Source: CAMQVM01 sp044433365
GTDB lineage: Bacteria; Bacteroidota; Bacteroidia; Bacteroidales; Rikenellaceae
Length of the DNA: 64,000 nt
Direction: 5' to 3'
Assembly (NCBI GenBank): GCA_044433365.1
Contig: JAWXTR010000003.1
Span: forward strand, 1-64,000
A model generated the notes under the pieces. That model did no database searches. It worked only from the letters and a program-made list of their open reading frames with translations, and was not told the DNA's origin. Positions 52,911-59,801 of this stretch are shown piece by piece. The position numbers and the translations under genes are program-made. Positions within the stretch are counted from its first letter, which is position 1. Each line of letters opens with the position of its first letter.

Positions 52911-53321
52911 CTATTTTGAAAAACCTAATTCATATTTTGCAGCACGACGGATATTCTCATTTACAGCTTCAGAGCTAAATGTTGAGCCTGAAATTGCATC
53001 TACTTGAGCTGTCGCAGCATCTTTTAACCCCTTTCCTATCCATTTTTTAGCAAGAGTGTCGTTGATTAGTAATTCATCAAAATAGTCAGGTGTCTCATTG
53101 TTTAATTCATATTCAATATTTGAAATTACACCATTTTTAATATGCAATTTTATCGGTGTTGTACTAGCATACCCAAAAATATCTTTTGCAAGAGTTTTGC
53201 TGCTAATAACTACTGTTCCGTCCTCTAAAACCTCACGAACAGCATCTTTTTTGCTCTGAGCAAATAGTATTGCAGAGCTAAAAATTAACAATAAAGAGGT
53301 AATTTTAACAATATTTTTCAT
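52911..53321 (-). CDS. exported FMN-binding domain protein
   Basis: Periplasmic redox protein of 136 residues. The signal peptide is MKNIVKITSLLLIFSSAILFAQ. The FMN-binding domain (about 45-130) ends with the flavinylation-like motif DAISGSTFSSEAV, in which a threonine or serine would carry covalent FMN as in NqrC/RnfG-type domains. An ApbE-type flavin transferase would be needed and is not in the window. Electron partners are unknown; the nearby bd oxidase may be coincidental. Confidence 0.85.
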   Translation of the reverse strand: MKNIVKITSLLLIFSSAILFAQSKKDAVREVLEDGTVVISSKTLAKDIFGYASTTPIKLHIKNGVISNIEYELNNETPDYFDELLINDTLAKKWIGKGLKDAATAQVDAISGSTFSSEAVNENIRRAAKYELGFSK

Positions 53322-53374
53322 GCCTTATAAGTTATATTTGTAAAAAGCTCCAAATTCAGATTTTAGAAATTCCT

Positions 53375-53827
53375 TTATGATAAGAGAGCCTTAACTTTGT
53401 TAGAAATATCCTTACCGTCAGCTTTTCCTGCAAGCTCTTTGGATGCAACACCCATTACTTTACCCATCTCTTTCATGCTTGAAGCACCAACTTTTTCGAT
53501 AATCGCATTTACTGCAGCTGTAAGCTCTTGGTCGCTTAATTGTTTGGGAAGAAATTCTTTTAGAACATTAACTTGCGCCATTTCGTACTCTGCTAGGTCG
53601 GCACGTGACTGTTTTGTGTAGATATCGGCAGAATCAGTTCCTTGTTTTGCAAGTTTTTGAATGATTTTAATACATTCATCATCAGATAGTTGATTAACAT
53701 TTGTTCCTGATGTCTTGGCTTCTATAATGTATTTTTTTACATTTCTTAAAGTCTCTAAGCGAACTTTATCTTTCGCTTTCATGGCATTTTTTATGCCCTC
53801 GCTAATTTGATTTTCAATATTTTCCAT
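53375..53827 (-). CDS. GatB/YqeY domain-containing protein
   Basis: Cytoplasmic protein of 150 residues related to the tRNA-binding tail of the GatB amidotransferase subunit. Conserved stretches are RLETLRNVKKYIIEAK, AEYEMAQVNVLKEFLPKQLS and GKVMGVASKELAGKADGKDIS. It is often linked to tRNA metabolism, but function is unproven. Confidence 0.92.
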   Translation of the reverse strand: MENIENQISEGIKNAMKAKDKVRLETLRNVKKYIIEAKTSGTNVNQLSDDECIKIIQKLAKQGTDSADIYTKQSRADLAEYEMAQVNVLKEFLPKQLSDQELTAAVNAIIEKVGASSMKEMGKVMGVASKELAGKADGKDISNKVKALLS

Positions 53828-54260
53828 AATTGTAATAGATTTATAGGTATCAAAGATACAAAAAATATTAATAATGGCAATAAAGGTTTGTTAAACTTTC
53901 ATAGGGAACTTCTAAAAAATCGAATAAAACCAATTATTAGAACTCCCCTATATTTTTTAGCCACCGAAGCAAAGTAGTCAGTGAAATATGACTGTTTTTG
54001 GTGATTTTTCAGAGTTATTTTTCTAAAAAACCTATTTTTAGACTATAAAAACTTAAATTTGATTAATATAAGTAGATAATTTTTTTAAAATATTTTAGGT
54101 ATTTAATTTTCTAGTTTTTAATTATTTATAATATTTCTATGGTAAATTTCATAATTTTTTTGAAAATTTTTTCGTCAAAAAATTTGGAAGTAAAGAAAAA
54201 AGCATTACCTTTGCACTGTCTTAAAGAGATAAACACTACACTCTTTAACAGCAAAACTTT
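53828..54260. other. gene-free AT-rich region upstream of the tRNA cluster
   Basis: Contains a lone AATAAAGGTTTG end at 53879-53893 and a short GGGAACTTCTAAAAAATCG ... CCAATTATTAGAACTCCCC repeat at 53903-53950, the two ends of the 163-bp MITE fused. About 230 very AT-rich bases follow, without an ORF. The tRNA promoter lies at the right. Confidence 0.6.
54183..54213 (+). promoter_or_regulatory. promoter of the tRNA-Thr/Tyr/Gly cluster
   Basis: TTTG (54183-54186), 19 bp, TACCTTTG (54206-54213). It is the same promoter form as for tRNA-Gln. Confidence 0.8.
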
Positions 54261-54334
54261 GCCGATGTAGCTCAGTTGGCCAGAGCAGCTGATTTGTAAT
54301 CAGCAGGTCGTGGGTTCGAATCCCTCCATCGGCT
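54261..54334 (+). tRNA. tRNA-Thr (TGT)
   Basis: Acceptor GCCGATG/CATCGGC, D-arm GCTCAGTTGGCCAGAGC, anticodon arm GCTGA-TTTGTAA-TCAGC giving TGT, T-arm GTGGGTTCGAATCCCTC; 74 bases. Confidence 0.96.
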
Positions 54335-54400
54335 CGATTAGAATTTTTAATTCAAAGGAGCACAAGTTTCGCTAAAAAGTAGATTGTGACAATAAGATCT

Positions 54401-54483
54401 GGGGAGATACCAAAGTGGCCAACTGGGGCAGACTGTAAATCTGCTGGCGCACGCCTTCGTAAGTTCGAATCTTGCTCTCCCCA
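54401..54483 (+). tRNA. tRNA-Tyr (GTA)
   Basis: Acceptor GGGGAGA/TCTCCCC, anticodon arm GCAGA-CTGTAAA-TCTGC (anticodon GTA), long variable arm of a type II tRNA, T-arm AAGTTCGAATCTT; 83 bases. Confidence 0.95.
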
Positions 54484-54541
54484 CACTTCATAATTAATTA
54501 TGAGAACTCAATGTAAGAGTCTAAAATCTAAGCAATATATT

Positions 54542-54600
54542 GCGAAAATAGCTCAGTTGGTAGAGCACAACCTTGCCCCAAAGATGGATTACTCCAACCT
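54542..54600 (+). pseudogene. broken tRNA-Gly copy with inverted anticodon segment
   Basis: Bases 54542-54577 match the first half of the tRNA-Gly at 54634 with one change (GCGA for GCGG), up to TTGCC in the anticodon loop. After that the sequence CCAAAGATGGATTACTCC and then AACCTTGGCAAG follows. The latter is the reverse complement of the tRNA-Gly anticodon arm. T-arm and 3' acceptor are absent. It looks like a failed duplication with local inversion. Confidence 0.75.
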
Positions 54601-54633
54601 TGGCAAGAGTTAAAAAAAACCAAAAAACATATT

Positions 54634-54706
54634 GCGGAAATAGCTCAGTTGGTAGAGCACAACCTTGCCAAGGTTGGGGTCGCGAGTTCGAGTCTCGTTT
54701 TCCGCT
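54634..54706 (+). tRNA. tRNA-Gly (GCC)
   Basis: Acceptor GCGGAAA/TTTCCGC, D-arm GCTCAGTTGGTAGAGC, anticodon arm CAACC-TTGCCAA-GGTTG (GCC), T-arm GCGAGTTCGAGTCTCGT; 73 bases. Last gene of the cluster. Confidence 0.96.
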
Positions 54707-54711
54707 CTGAT

Positions 54712-54741
54712 AAGAGGATAAGAGATTATCCTCTTTTTTTT
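54712..54741 (+). terminator. terminator of the tRNA cluster
   Basis: AAGAGGATAA-GAGA-TTATCCTCTT followed by T residues, 6 bases after tRNA-Gly. Confidence 0.9.
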
Positions 54742-55318
54742 GGGTACGCCCAGCATGGGTATAATCGGCTCATTCTCAAAATCTGTTGTTACCCCCTTTA
54801 AACAAGCAATTTTTCAATTCGGTAAAAGAAAAACGTTAAAGATTTAACACCTCTAAGTCTGTGTCTAAAATCTTTGATTTTTGAGTTAAGAGCTTCGGCT
54901 CTTGCATTAGAGAATCCAGCGAAGAAATAGTGGCTCATTCTCAAAATCTGTTGTCATTAACTAAAATTTATAGCTCAGCAGTAGAGACGTAGCCCCGCTA
55001 CGTCTGTAACATAACAGCAGTAGGTTATTGTTTTTTGGCAAATTCGCTGGATTCTCTAACGCTAGAGAATCTAGCGAAAAAATAGTTTAAAATTTTATCA
55101 TAATGATCCTTAAATGTGTTTTTCACAGATGTAAAATGCTTTTACCGAACTCTGTAGAGACGTTAGGTCCAACGTCTCTACAGTGTTTGGTTTGTAATAC
55201 ATCCGTAGAGACGATGGGTCCATCGTCTGAAAAGACGCTACATCTAAAATCAAATAATACATTTAATAGCAAAATATCTCTCAAAATCCAGAAATTAGAA
55301 CTCACTTATAATAAAAAT
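54742..55318 (-). mobile_element. cluster of ISL3 remnants and palindromes
   Basis: The first ISL3 end, GGCTCATTCTCAAAATCTG, is at 54767. 54797-54930 (-) encodes the transposase C-terminus (AEALNSKIKDFRHRLRGVK type). A second ISL3 end at 54932 cuts the remnant. Palindromes are at 54981-55010, 55154-55181 and 55205-55228. 55030-55140 (-) holds another transposase piece reading KHFTSVKNTFKDHYDKILNYFFARFSS, which runs out at a short inverted repeat of TCTCTAGCG. All are non-functional. A chance frame across 55103-55375 is not a gene. Confidence 0.72.
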
Positions 55319-55417
55319 GAGGGTGACCCAAAAGTCCTTAAAATAGATAAGCAACCCTTGTCACAAGCTCTGTGACAAGGGTTGCTTCTGTAAAATCGGT
55401 GTTTTTGAATCACCCTC
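55319..55417. repeat. GGGTGACCC-border element with private hairpin (copy 2)
   Basis: Outer borders are GAGGGTGACCCAAAAG and TTTTTGAATCACCCTC. The inner perfect hairpin is GCAACCCTTGTCACA-AGCTC-TGTGACAAGGGTTGC (55351-55385). It lies 26 bases beyond the lepB stop and probably terminates lepB. Confidence 0.75.
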
Positions 55418-55442
55418 TTTAATATGTGTAATCCCTATTTAG

Positions 55443-56792
55443 CTATTTTATCGACCTAAACATTCTGCTAAAGCGGATGTTTGCAGGGAAACTTTTGTTT
55501 TTATCGAGTGATAGCCATACAAATGATGCTTTACCGACCACGTGGTCTTCTGGAACGAAGCCCCAGTAGCGAGAGTCGACAGAGTTGTGGCGATTATCGC
55601 CCATCATAAAGTAGTAGTCCATACCGAAAGTATATGATGAGGCTGGAGCAGAGTTAATAAATATTTTATCACCCTCTACTTTTAGCTTATTACCCTCGTA
55701 GTTTTTAATTATACGCTCGTAAAGCGGTAGGTTATCTACGGTTAAGTCTACCGTAACACCACGTTTTGGCACCGTTACCGCTCCAAAGTTATCAACATTC
55801 CATTTATAGCGAGTTGTATCGCTTGGAAATATATCAATATCAGGAGTTTTGTTGATATAGCGAATAACCGACTCTACACCTCTAAATTTCTCCAATTTTT
55901 GAGCATTTTCAGCAGTTAAAAATAGCTGATAGCTGCTAATTTGCTGGTTGTAGAAGATATCTTCCGCTACAATTTCCATCTCTTCAAAAACACGTGCTGG
56001 AATTTGAGTGCCAGCTGTTTTTACTGTATAAAGATATTGTTTATCTTTAATATCCGACTCCTCAGTAGCATTTACAAACAGCTTACCGTCGACCACCTCT
56101 ACCACATCGCCAGGCAGTGCAACGCAACGTTTGATGTAGTTGTCACGTTTATCGACAGGGTGGAAGATAACATCGCTTTGCTGCTCTACCGCCTTGCGCC
56201 CATAGGCTCTAATTAACTGATAGTAGTTGGTTTGAGGCTCCCTTATTGCTACTGTATCACCTTGAGGATAATTGAATACCACAACATCGCCACGCTCAAT
56301 TTCGCTAAATCCTTTTAGGCGGTTGTAGGGCTGTTTAATCCATTCAACATACGATTTTTTTTCTGGATTCCAAGGCAGTACATTGTGAACTAGCGGAACA
56401 GAAAGCGGTGTGTTTGCCATTTTTGGACCATAGCTAACTTTGCTTACGCCTAAGTAGTCGCCAACGAGCAGAGTTTTTTCCATCGACGATGATGGAATAA
56501 CATACATCTCCAAAAAGTAGTTACGAAATAGCGAAGCTACAACCACTGCAAAAAGTATTGCCTCTATCCAACCTGCTACGAAGTTGTAGTTTTTGTTTTT
56601 CTCCTTTAAATCTTTATGTTTATTCCAAAATAGGCGTTGATATAGCTTTGAGATATAAATATCGTAGATTACAGCCACTCCAATAAGTGCAATCCAGCTA
56701 CCTCGCCACACCACAAACCATAGTAGGTATACAAGTGTAACCACCGAAAATCGAACCCAACGGTTATTAAACAACTCTTTTATCTTTTCCAT
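55443..56792 (-). CDS. lepB: signal peptidase I
   Basis: Membrane protease that removes signal peptides from exported proteins. It has 449 residues from the ATG at 56792 (a GTG one codon upstream is less likely). Two N-terminal spans are followed by the catalytic Ser in IPSSSMEKTLLVGDYLGVSK and the general-base Lys in YIKRCVALPGDVV. The C-terminal box MGDNRHNSVDSRYWGFVPEDHVVGKA is present. About 200 inserted residues between Lys and the last box are typical of the long Bacteroidota form. Confidence 0.95.
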   Translation of the reverse strand: MEKIKELFNNRWVRFSVVTLVYLLWFVVWRGSWIALIGVAVIYDIYISKLYQRLFWNKHKDLKEKNKNYNFVAGWIEAILFAVVVASLFRNYFLEMYVIPSSSMEKTLLVGDYLGVSKVSYGPKMANTPLSVPLVHNVLPWNPEKKSYVEWIKQPYNRLKGFSEIERGDVVVFNYPQGDTVAIREPQTNYYQLIRAYGRKAVEQQSDVIFHPVDKRDNYIKRCVALPGDVVEVVDGKLFVNATEESDIKDKQYLYTVKTAGTQIPARVFEEMEIVAEDIFYNQQISSYQLFLTAENAQKLEKFRGVESVIRYINKTPDIDIFPSDTTRYKWNVDNFGAVTVPKRGVTVDLTVDNLPLYERIIKNYEGNKLKVEGDKIFINSAPASSYTFGMDYYFMMGDNRHNSVDSRYWGFVPEDHVVGKASFVWLSLDKNKSFPANIRFSRMFRSIK

Positions 56793-56803
56793 CACAAATT
56801 CTT

Positions 56804-56840
56804 TTAATTATGAATTATGCATTATAAATTATGCATTATT
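56804..56840. repeat. AT-rich AATTATGCATTATAAATT repeat
   Basis: Tandem units at the lepB-dapB junction. The dapB stop and last codons lie within it (LINNA encoded by TTATTAATAATGC). Confidence 0.7.
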
Positions 56841-57548
56841 AATAAGGTCACTCATAGTATAAACCCCCTTCTTTCCAGCCAAAAATTCAGCTGCGACAAC
56901 TGCTCCGAGTGCAAAGCCTTGACGACTTTTTGCAAGGTGTTCGATACGGATAAGGTCGACCTCGCTCTCCCATGTTACAACATGAGTCCCAGGTACTACA
57001 CTACGACGAATAGCTGCAACTTCAAGCTCCTCAGGCACGATTGTAGGCTCTGAAACCCAACGTTTTTTACGCTCAATACCATCCAATACACCCTCAGCAA
57101 TTGTGATAGCTGTTCCGCTTGGAGCATCCTTTTTTTGAGTGTGGTGCACCTCTTCGATAGTGACATCATACTGACTGTAAGGATTCATTAGCTTTGCTAA
57201 TCTTCGATTTATATCAAAAAATAGGTTAACCCCGATGCTATAGTTTGAGGCGTAGAAAAATGCTCCGTTTTTGCTATTTGCAAGGGCTACAACCTCGTCG
57301 TAACGCTCTAACCATGCAGTAGTGCCACACACTACAGGCGTACCAAAGTCGATACATTTTACAATATTGCCATAAGCTGCTGTTGGCATAGAAAATTCGA
57401 TTGCAACATCTATATTCGCCATTTTTTCGCTACACAAATCATTAGCGTTGTCTACATCTACTATAAGTGCTACATTATGACCACGAGAGATTGCTATTTT
57501 TTCAATCTCATGACCCATCTTTCCATAACCAATTATTGCTATATTCAT
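56829..57548 (-). CDS. dapB: 4-hydroxy-tetrahydrodipicolinate reductase
   Basis: NAD(P)H-dependent step of the lysine/diaminopimelate pathway. It has 239 residues, slightly short but usual for Bacteroidota. NAD motif MNIAIIGYGKMGHEIE (1-16). The catalytic stretch EVHHTQKKDAPSGTAITIAE (about 133-152) contains the active-site His pair and the substrate-binding KKDAPSGTA. Upstream of lepB in the same orientation. Confidence 0.95.
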   Translation of the reverse strand: MNIAIIGYGKMGHEIEKIAISRGHNVALIVDVDNANDLCSEKMANIDVAIEFSMPTAAYGNIVKCIDFGTPVVCGTTAWLERYDEVVALANSKNGAFFYASNYSIGVNLFFDINRRLAKLMNPYSQYDVTIEEVHHTQKKDAPSGTAITIAEGVLDGIERKKRWVSEPTIVPEELEVAAIRRSVVPGTHVVTWESEVDLIRIEHLAKSRQGFALGAVVAAEFLAGKKGVYTMSDLINNA

Positions 57549-57579
57549 TGTTTTTTAATTTTTTTAAAAGTAAAAATAT

Positions 57580-57587
57580 TATCTTTG
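57580..57587 (+). promoter_or_regulatory. -7 element for truA
   Basis: TATCTTTG, 90 bases upstream of truA; a short tandem repeat lies between. Confidence 0.5.
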
Positions 57588-57631
57588 CAAAAATAGATAA
57601 AATAATTTAGATTTTTGATATTTTTTTTAAT

Positions 57632-57694
57632 ACATACAACTTAAAGAGCCGATATTTTTTAAAAACATACAACTTAATGAGCCGATATTTTTTA
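57632..57694 (+). repeat. 33-bp tandem repeat spanning the truA start
   Basis: ACATACAACTTA-A/T-GAGCCGATATTTTTTA appears at 57632 and again at 57665. The only difference over 30 bases is AAG versus ATG at the start-codon place. The period of 33 keeps the reading frame (RYFL repeated), so the upstream copy is an in-frame relic of the truA start with a dead initiation codon. Confidence 0.85.
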
Positions 57695-58408
57695 GAATTA
57701 TCTTACGATGGCACCTCCTATAACGGTTGGCAGATACAGCCAAATGCTCCCTCTATTCAGCAAACTATCGAAACGTCGCTATCAAAACTACTTGCTACCG
57801 AGAGTAAGATTGTGGGTTGTGGGCGCACCGATACAGGGGTAAATGCCTCATACTATATTGCCCAATTCGACACCGAAAGAATAGATAAGGTGGAGAAAGA
57901 GGGTTTTTTATACCACTTAAACTGCATTCTCCCTTCGGATATTGCAATTCACTCAATAAAAGAGGTTTCTGACGATATGCACGCTCGATTTAGTGCCACT
58001 GAGAGAGAGTATCAATACTATATTTCCACTCGAAAATCGCCATTTAATCGCCATGTTTATCAATATTACATACCTTTAGATATTGAGAAGATGAACAAGG
58101 CGGCCAAGTTGCTTTTAACCTACGACGATTTCACCTCATTTGCCAAACTTCACTCCGACAATAGCTCAAATATTTGCGATGTGATGGTGGCTCAGTGGAC
58201 ACAACAGGGCGACAAAATAACTTTTACAATCCGTGCAAATAGATTTTTAAGAAATATGGTTCGCTCTATTACTGGAACTCTTTTGGATGTAGGAAAAGGC
58301 AAAATTTCGGTTGACGATTTTGCCAAAATAATTGAGGCTAAAGATAATAGTAGAGCTGCATCTTCTGCGCCAGCTCGTGGGCTGTTTTTAACGGATGTTG
58401 TTTATTAA
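57677..58408 (+). CDS. truA: tRNA pseudouridine(38-40) synthase
   Basis: Isomerises uridines 38-40 in the anticodon arm of many tRNAs. It has 243 residues. N-terminus RYFLELSYDGTSYNGWQIQPN. The catalytic Asp is in GCGRTDTGVNA (about residues 53-63). C-terminal FTIRANRFLRNMVRSITGTLLDVGKG matches the family. Starts at the ATG of the second copy of a 33-bp repeat. Confidence 0.95.
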   Translation: MSRYFLELSYDGTSYNGWQIQPNAPSIQQTIETSLSKLLATESKIVGCGRTDTGVNASYYIAQFDTERIDKVEKEGFLYHLNCILPSDIAIHSIKEVSDDMHARFSATEREYQYYISTRKSPFNRHVYQYYIPLDIEKMNKAAKLLLTYDDFTSFAKLHSDNSSNICDVMVAQWTQQGDKITFTIRANRFLRNMVRSITGTLLDVGKGKISVDDFAKIIEAKDNSRAASSAPARGLFLTDVVY

Positions 58409-58450
58409 TGCATAATTTATAATGCATAATTCATAATTAATTTTTTTTAG

Positions 58451-59071
58451 ATGAAAATAATTTGTATTGGACTAAACTATAAAAGTCATATTGAAGAGAT
58501 GAGGCATCTCTCAATGCCTAGTGAACCAGTTTTTTTTATAAAACCTGATACCTCACTACTTCGAAACAACGATCCGTTTTTTATCCCAGATTTCACCTCA
58601 AATTTAAATTATGAGTGTGAGATTGCGGTGAAAATAAATAGAATCGTAAAAGCTATAGATGCAAAATTTGCACCTCGTTGCTACAACGAAATTGCGGTAG
58701 GTATCGATTTTACTGCTCGTGATTTGCAACAGAAATTAAAGGCTGCATCGCTTCCGTGGGAGGCTTCAAAGGCGTTTGATAAGTCGAATCCTCTTCCTAA
58801 CGACTTTATTAAGCTCGATGAGCTTGAAACAGGAGTCGATAACCTCGATTTTCATCTTGATATTAATGGCGTAACAGTGCAAAAGGGAAATAGCTCTGAT
58901 ATGCTATTTTCGATTGACGAATTAATTGCTTATGTCTCTAAATTTGTAACACTTAAAATTGGTGATGTGATAATGACAGGCACCCCTAAAGGTGTTGGTA
59001 AGGTTGAAATTGGCGACCACCTTGAAGCGTATCTTTGTGGGCGTAAAATGTTGGATTTCGATATAAAATAG
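58451..59071 (+). CDS. fumarylacetoacetate hydrolase family protein
   Basis: Cytoplasmic metal-dependent hydrolase or decarboxylase-like protein of 206 residues, the short FAHD1/YcgM form. It starts IICIGLNYKSHIEEM, has the metal ligands YECEIAVKINR (Glu-x-Glu at about 56-58) and the second region GIDFTARDLQQ. The C-terminal IMTGTPKGVGKVEIGD is typical. Likely acts on acylpyruvates or oxaloacetate. The thioesterase follows after 22 bases. Confidence 0.9.
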   Translation: MKIICIGLNYKSHIEEMRHLSMPSEPVFFIKPDTSLLRNNDPFFIPDFTSNLNYECEIAVKINRIVKAIDAKFAPRCYNEIAVGIDFTARDLQQKLKAASLPWEASKAFDKSNPLPNDFIKLDELETGVDNLDFHLDINGVTVQKGNSSDMLFSIDELIAYVSKFVTLKIGDVIMTGTPKGVGKVEIGDHLEAYLCGRKMLDFDIK

Positions 59072-59093
59072 ATAATTTATAATTCCCCAAAAA

Positions 59094-59471
59094 ATGGAAA
59101 ATTTAGTTGGAAAAAGCCACTCTATCTCTATGAAAGTAGAGGAGCAGCATACAGCAAGTTATGTTGGCTCGGGCGATATGATGGTATTTGCAACGCCTAT
59201 AATGATTGCACTAATGGAAAATGCAGCTATGTCGCTGTTATCTCTAGCTTTGTCGATTGAAGATAGCTCGGTAGGAACAGCAGTAGATTGCAAACATACA
59301 CGAGCAACAGCAGTTGGAGCAGTTGTAACAGCTACAGCAACCGTCGACAAAGTGGATGGAAGAGCAGTTGAGTTTACAATCGTTGCAACGGACGAAAAAG
59401 GTGAGATTGGCACTGCACGACATACACGCTTTGTGGTAAATCGTGAACGTTTTCTTGGTAAGCTAGGTTAA
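59094..59471 (+). CDS. hotdog-fold thioesterase, fluoroacetyl-CoA thioesterase (FlK)-like
   Basis: Small acyl-CoA thioesterase of 125 residues. Hotdog features are TPIMIALMENAAMSLLSLAL (the central helix, with Glu in MENAA as likely catalytic residue) and GTAVDCKHTRATAVGAVVTATATV, with the conserved His. It resembles the FlK-like domain family of unknown substrate. Probably co-transcribed with the FAH-family gene. Confidence 0.85.
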   Translation: MENLVGKSHSISMKVEEQHTASYVGSGDMMVFATPIMIALMENAAMSLLSLALSIEDSSVGTAVDCKHTRATAVGAVVTATATVDKVDGRAVEFTIVATDEKGEIGTARHTRFVVNRERFLGKLG

Positions 59472-59506
59472 TGGTTTGAAAAATTAAAAAACTTTATTTA
59501 GTCAAG

Positions 59507-59612
59507 AGGGTGACCCAAAAGCACCCATTTTACACAATCCAGACCAATACCTCCACTCATAACGTTTGTGAGCAGAGGTGATGGTCTGGATTTTTGATTG
59601 TGGGTCACCTAC
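59507..59612. repeat. GGGTGACCC-border element with private hairpin (copy 3)
   Basis: Borders are GAGGGTGACCCAAAAG and GTGGGTCACCTA. The inner hairpin CCAGACCAATACCTC ... GAGGTGATGGTCTGG is different from the other two copies. It lies after the thioesterase stop. Confidence 0.65.
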
Positions 59613-59634
59613 TTTGCCTTGTAATTCTAACCTC

Positions 59635-59801
59635 TAAGTAGGGTAAAATAATTATTGGTGTATTTTTAATAGTGCTATTGGAGATGAGATTTTTTGCTAT
59701 TGAATCGAAAATATAGTGGTTCTATATTGAGATTTAATAGTGAAAAATATCGCTCCAAGAGTGCTATTAAGAATATGGCAATAATTGTTTTACACTACTT
59801 A
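59635..59801 (+). repeat. 167-bp palindromic MITE, copy C
   Basis: TAAGTAGGGTAAAATAATTA ... TGTTTTACACTACTTA. Identical to copy A when that is read on the other strand. Its last three bases (TTA, 59799-59801) are the stop codon of the convergent pepD gene, so the element has inserted exactly at the gene end. Confidence 0.9.

Noticed and set aside
55103..55375. A 90-codon open frame on the + strand
   Set aside because: It runs antisense through an ISL3 transposase remnant, two palindromes and the GGGTGACCC element; it has no family resemblance and is explained by repeats.
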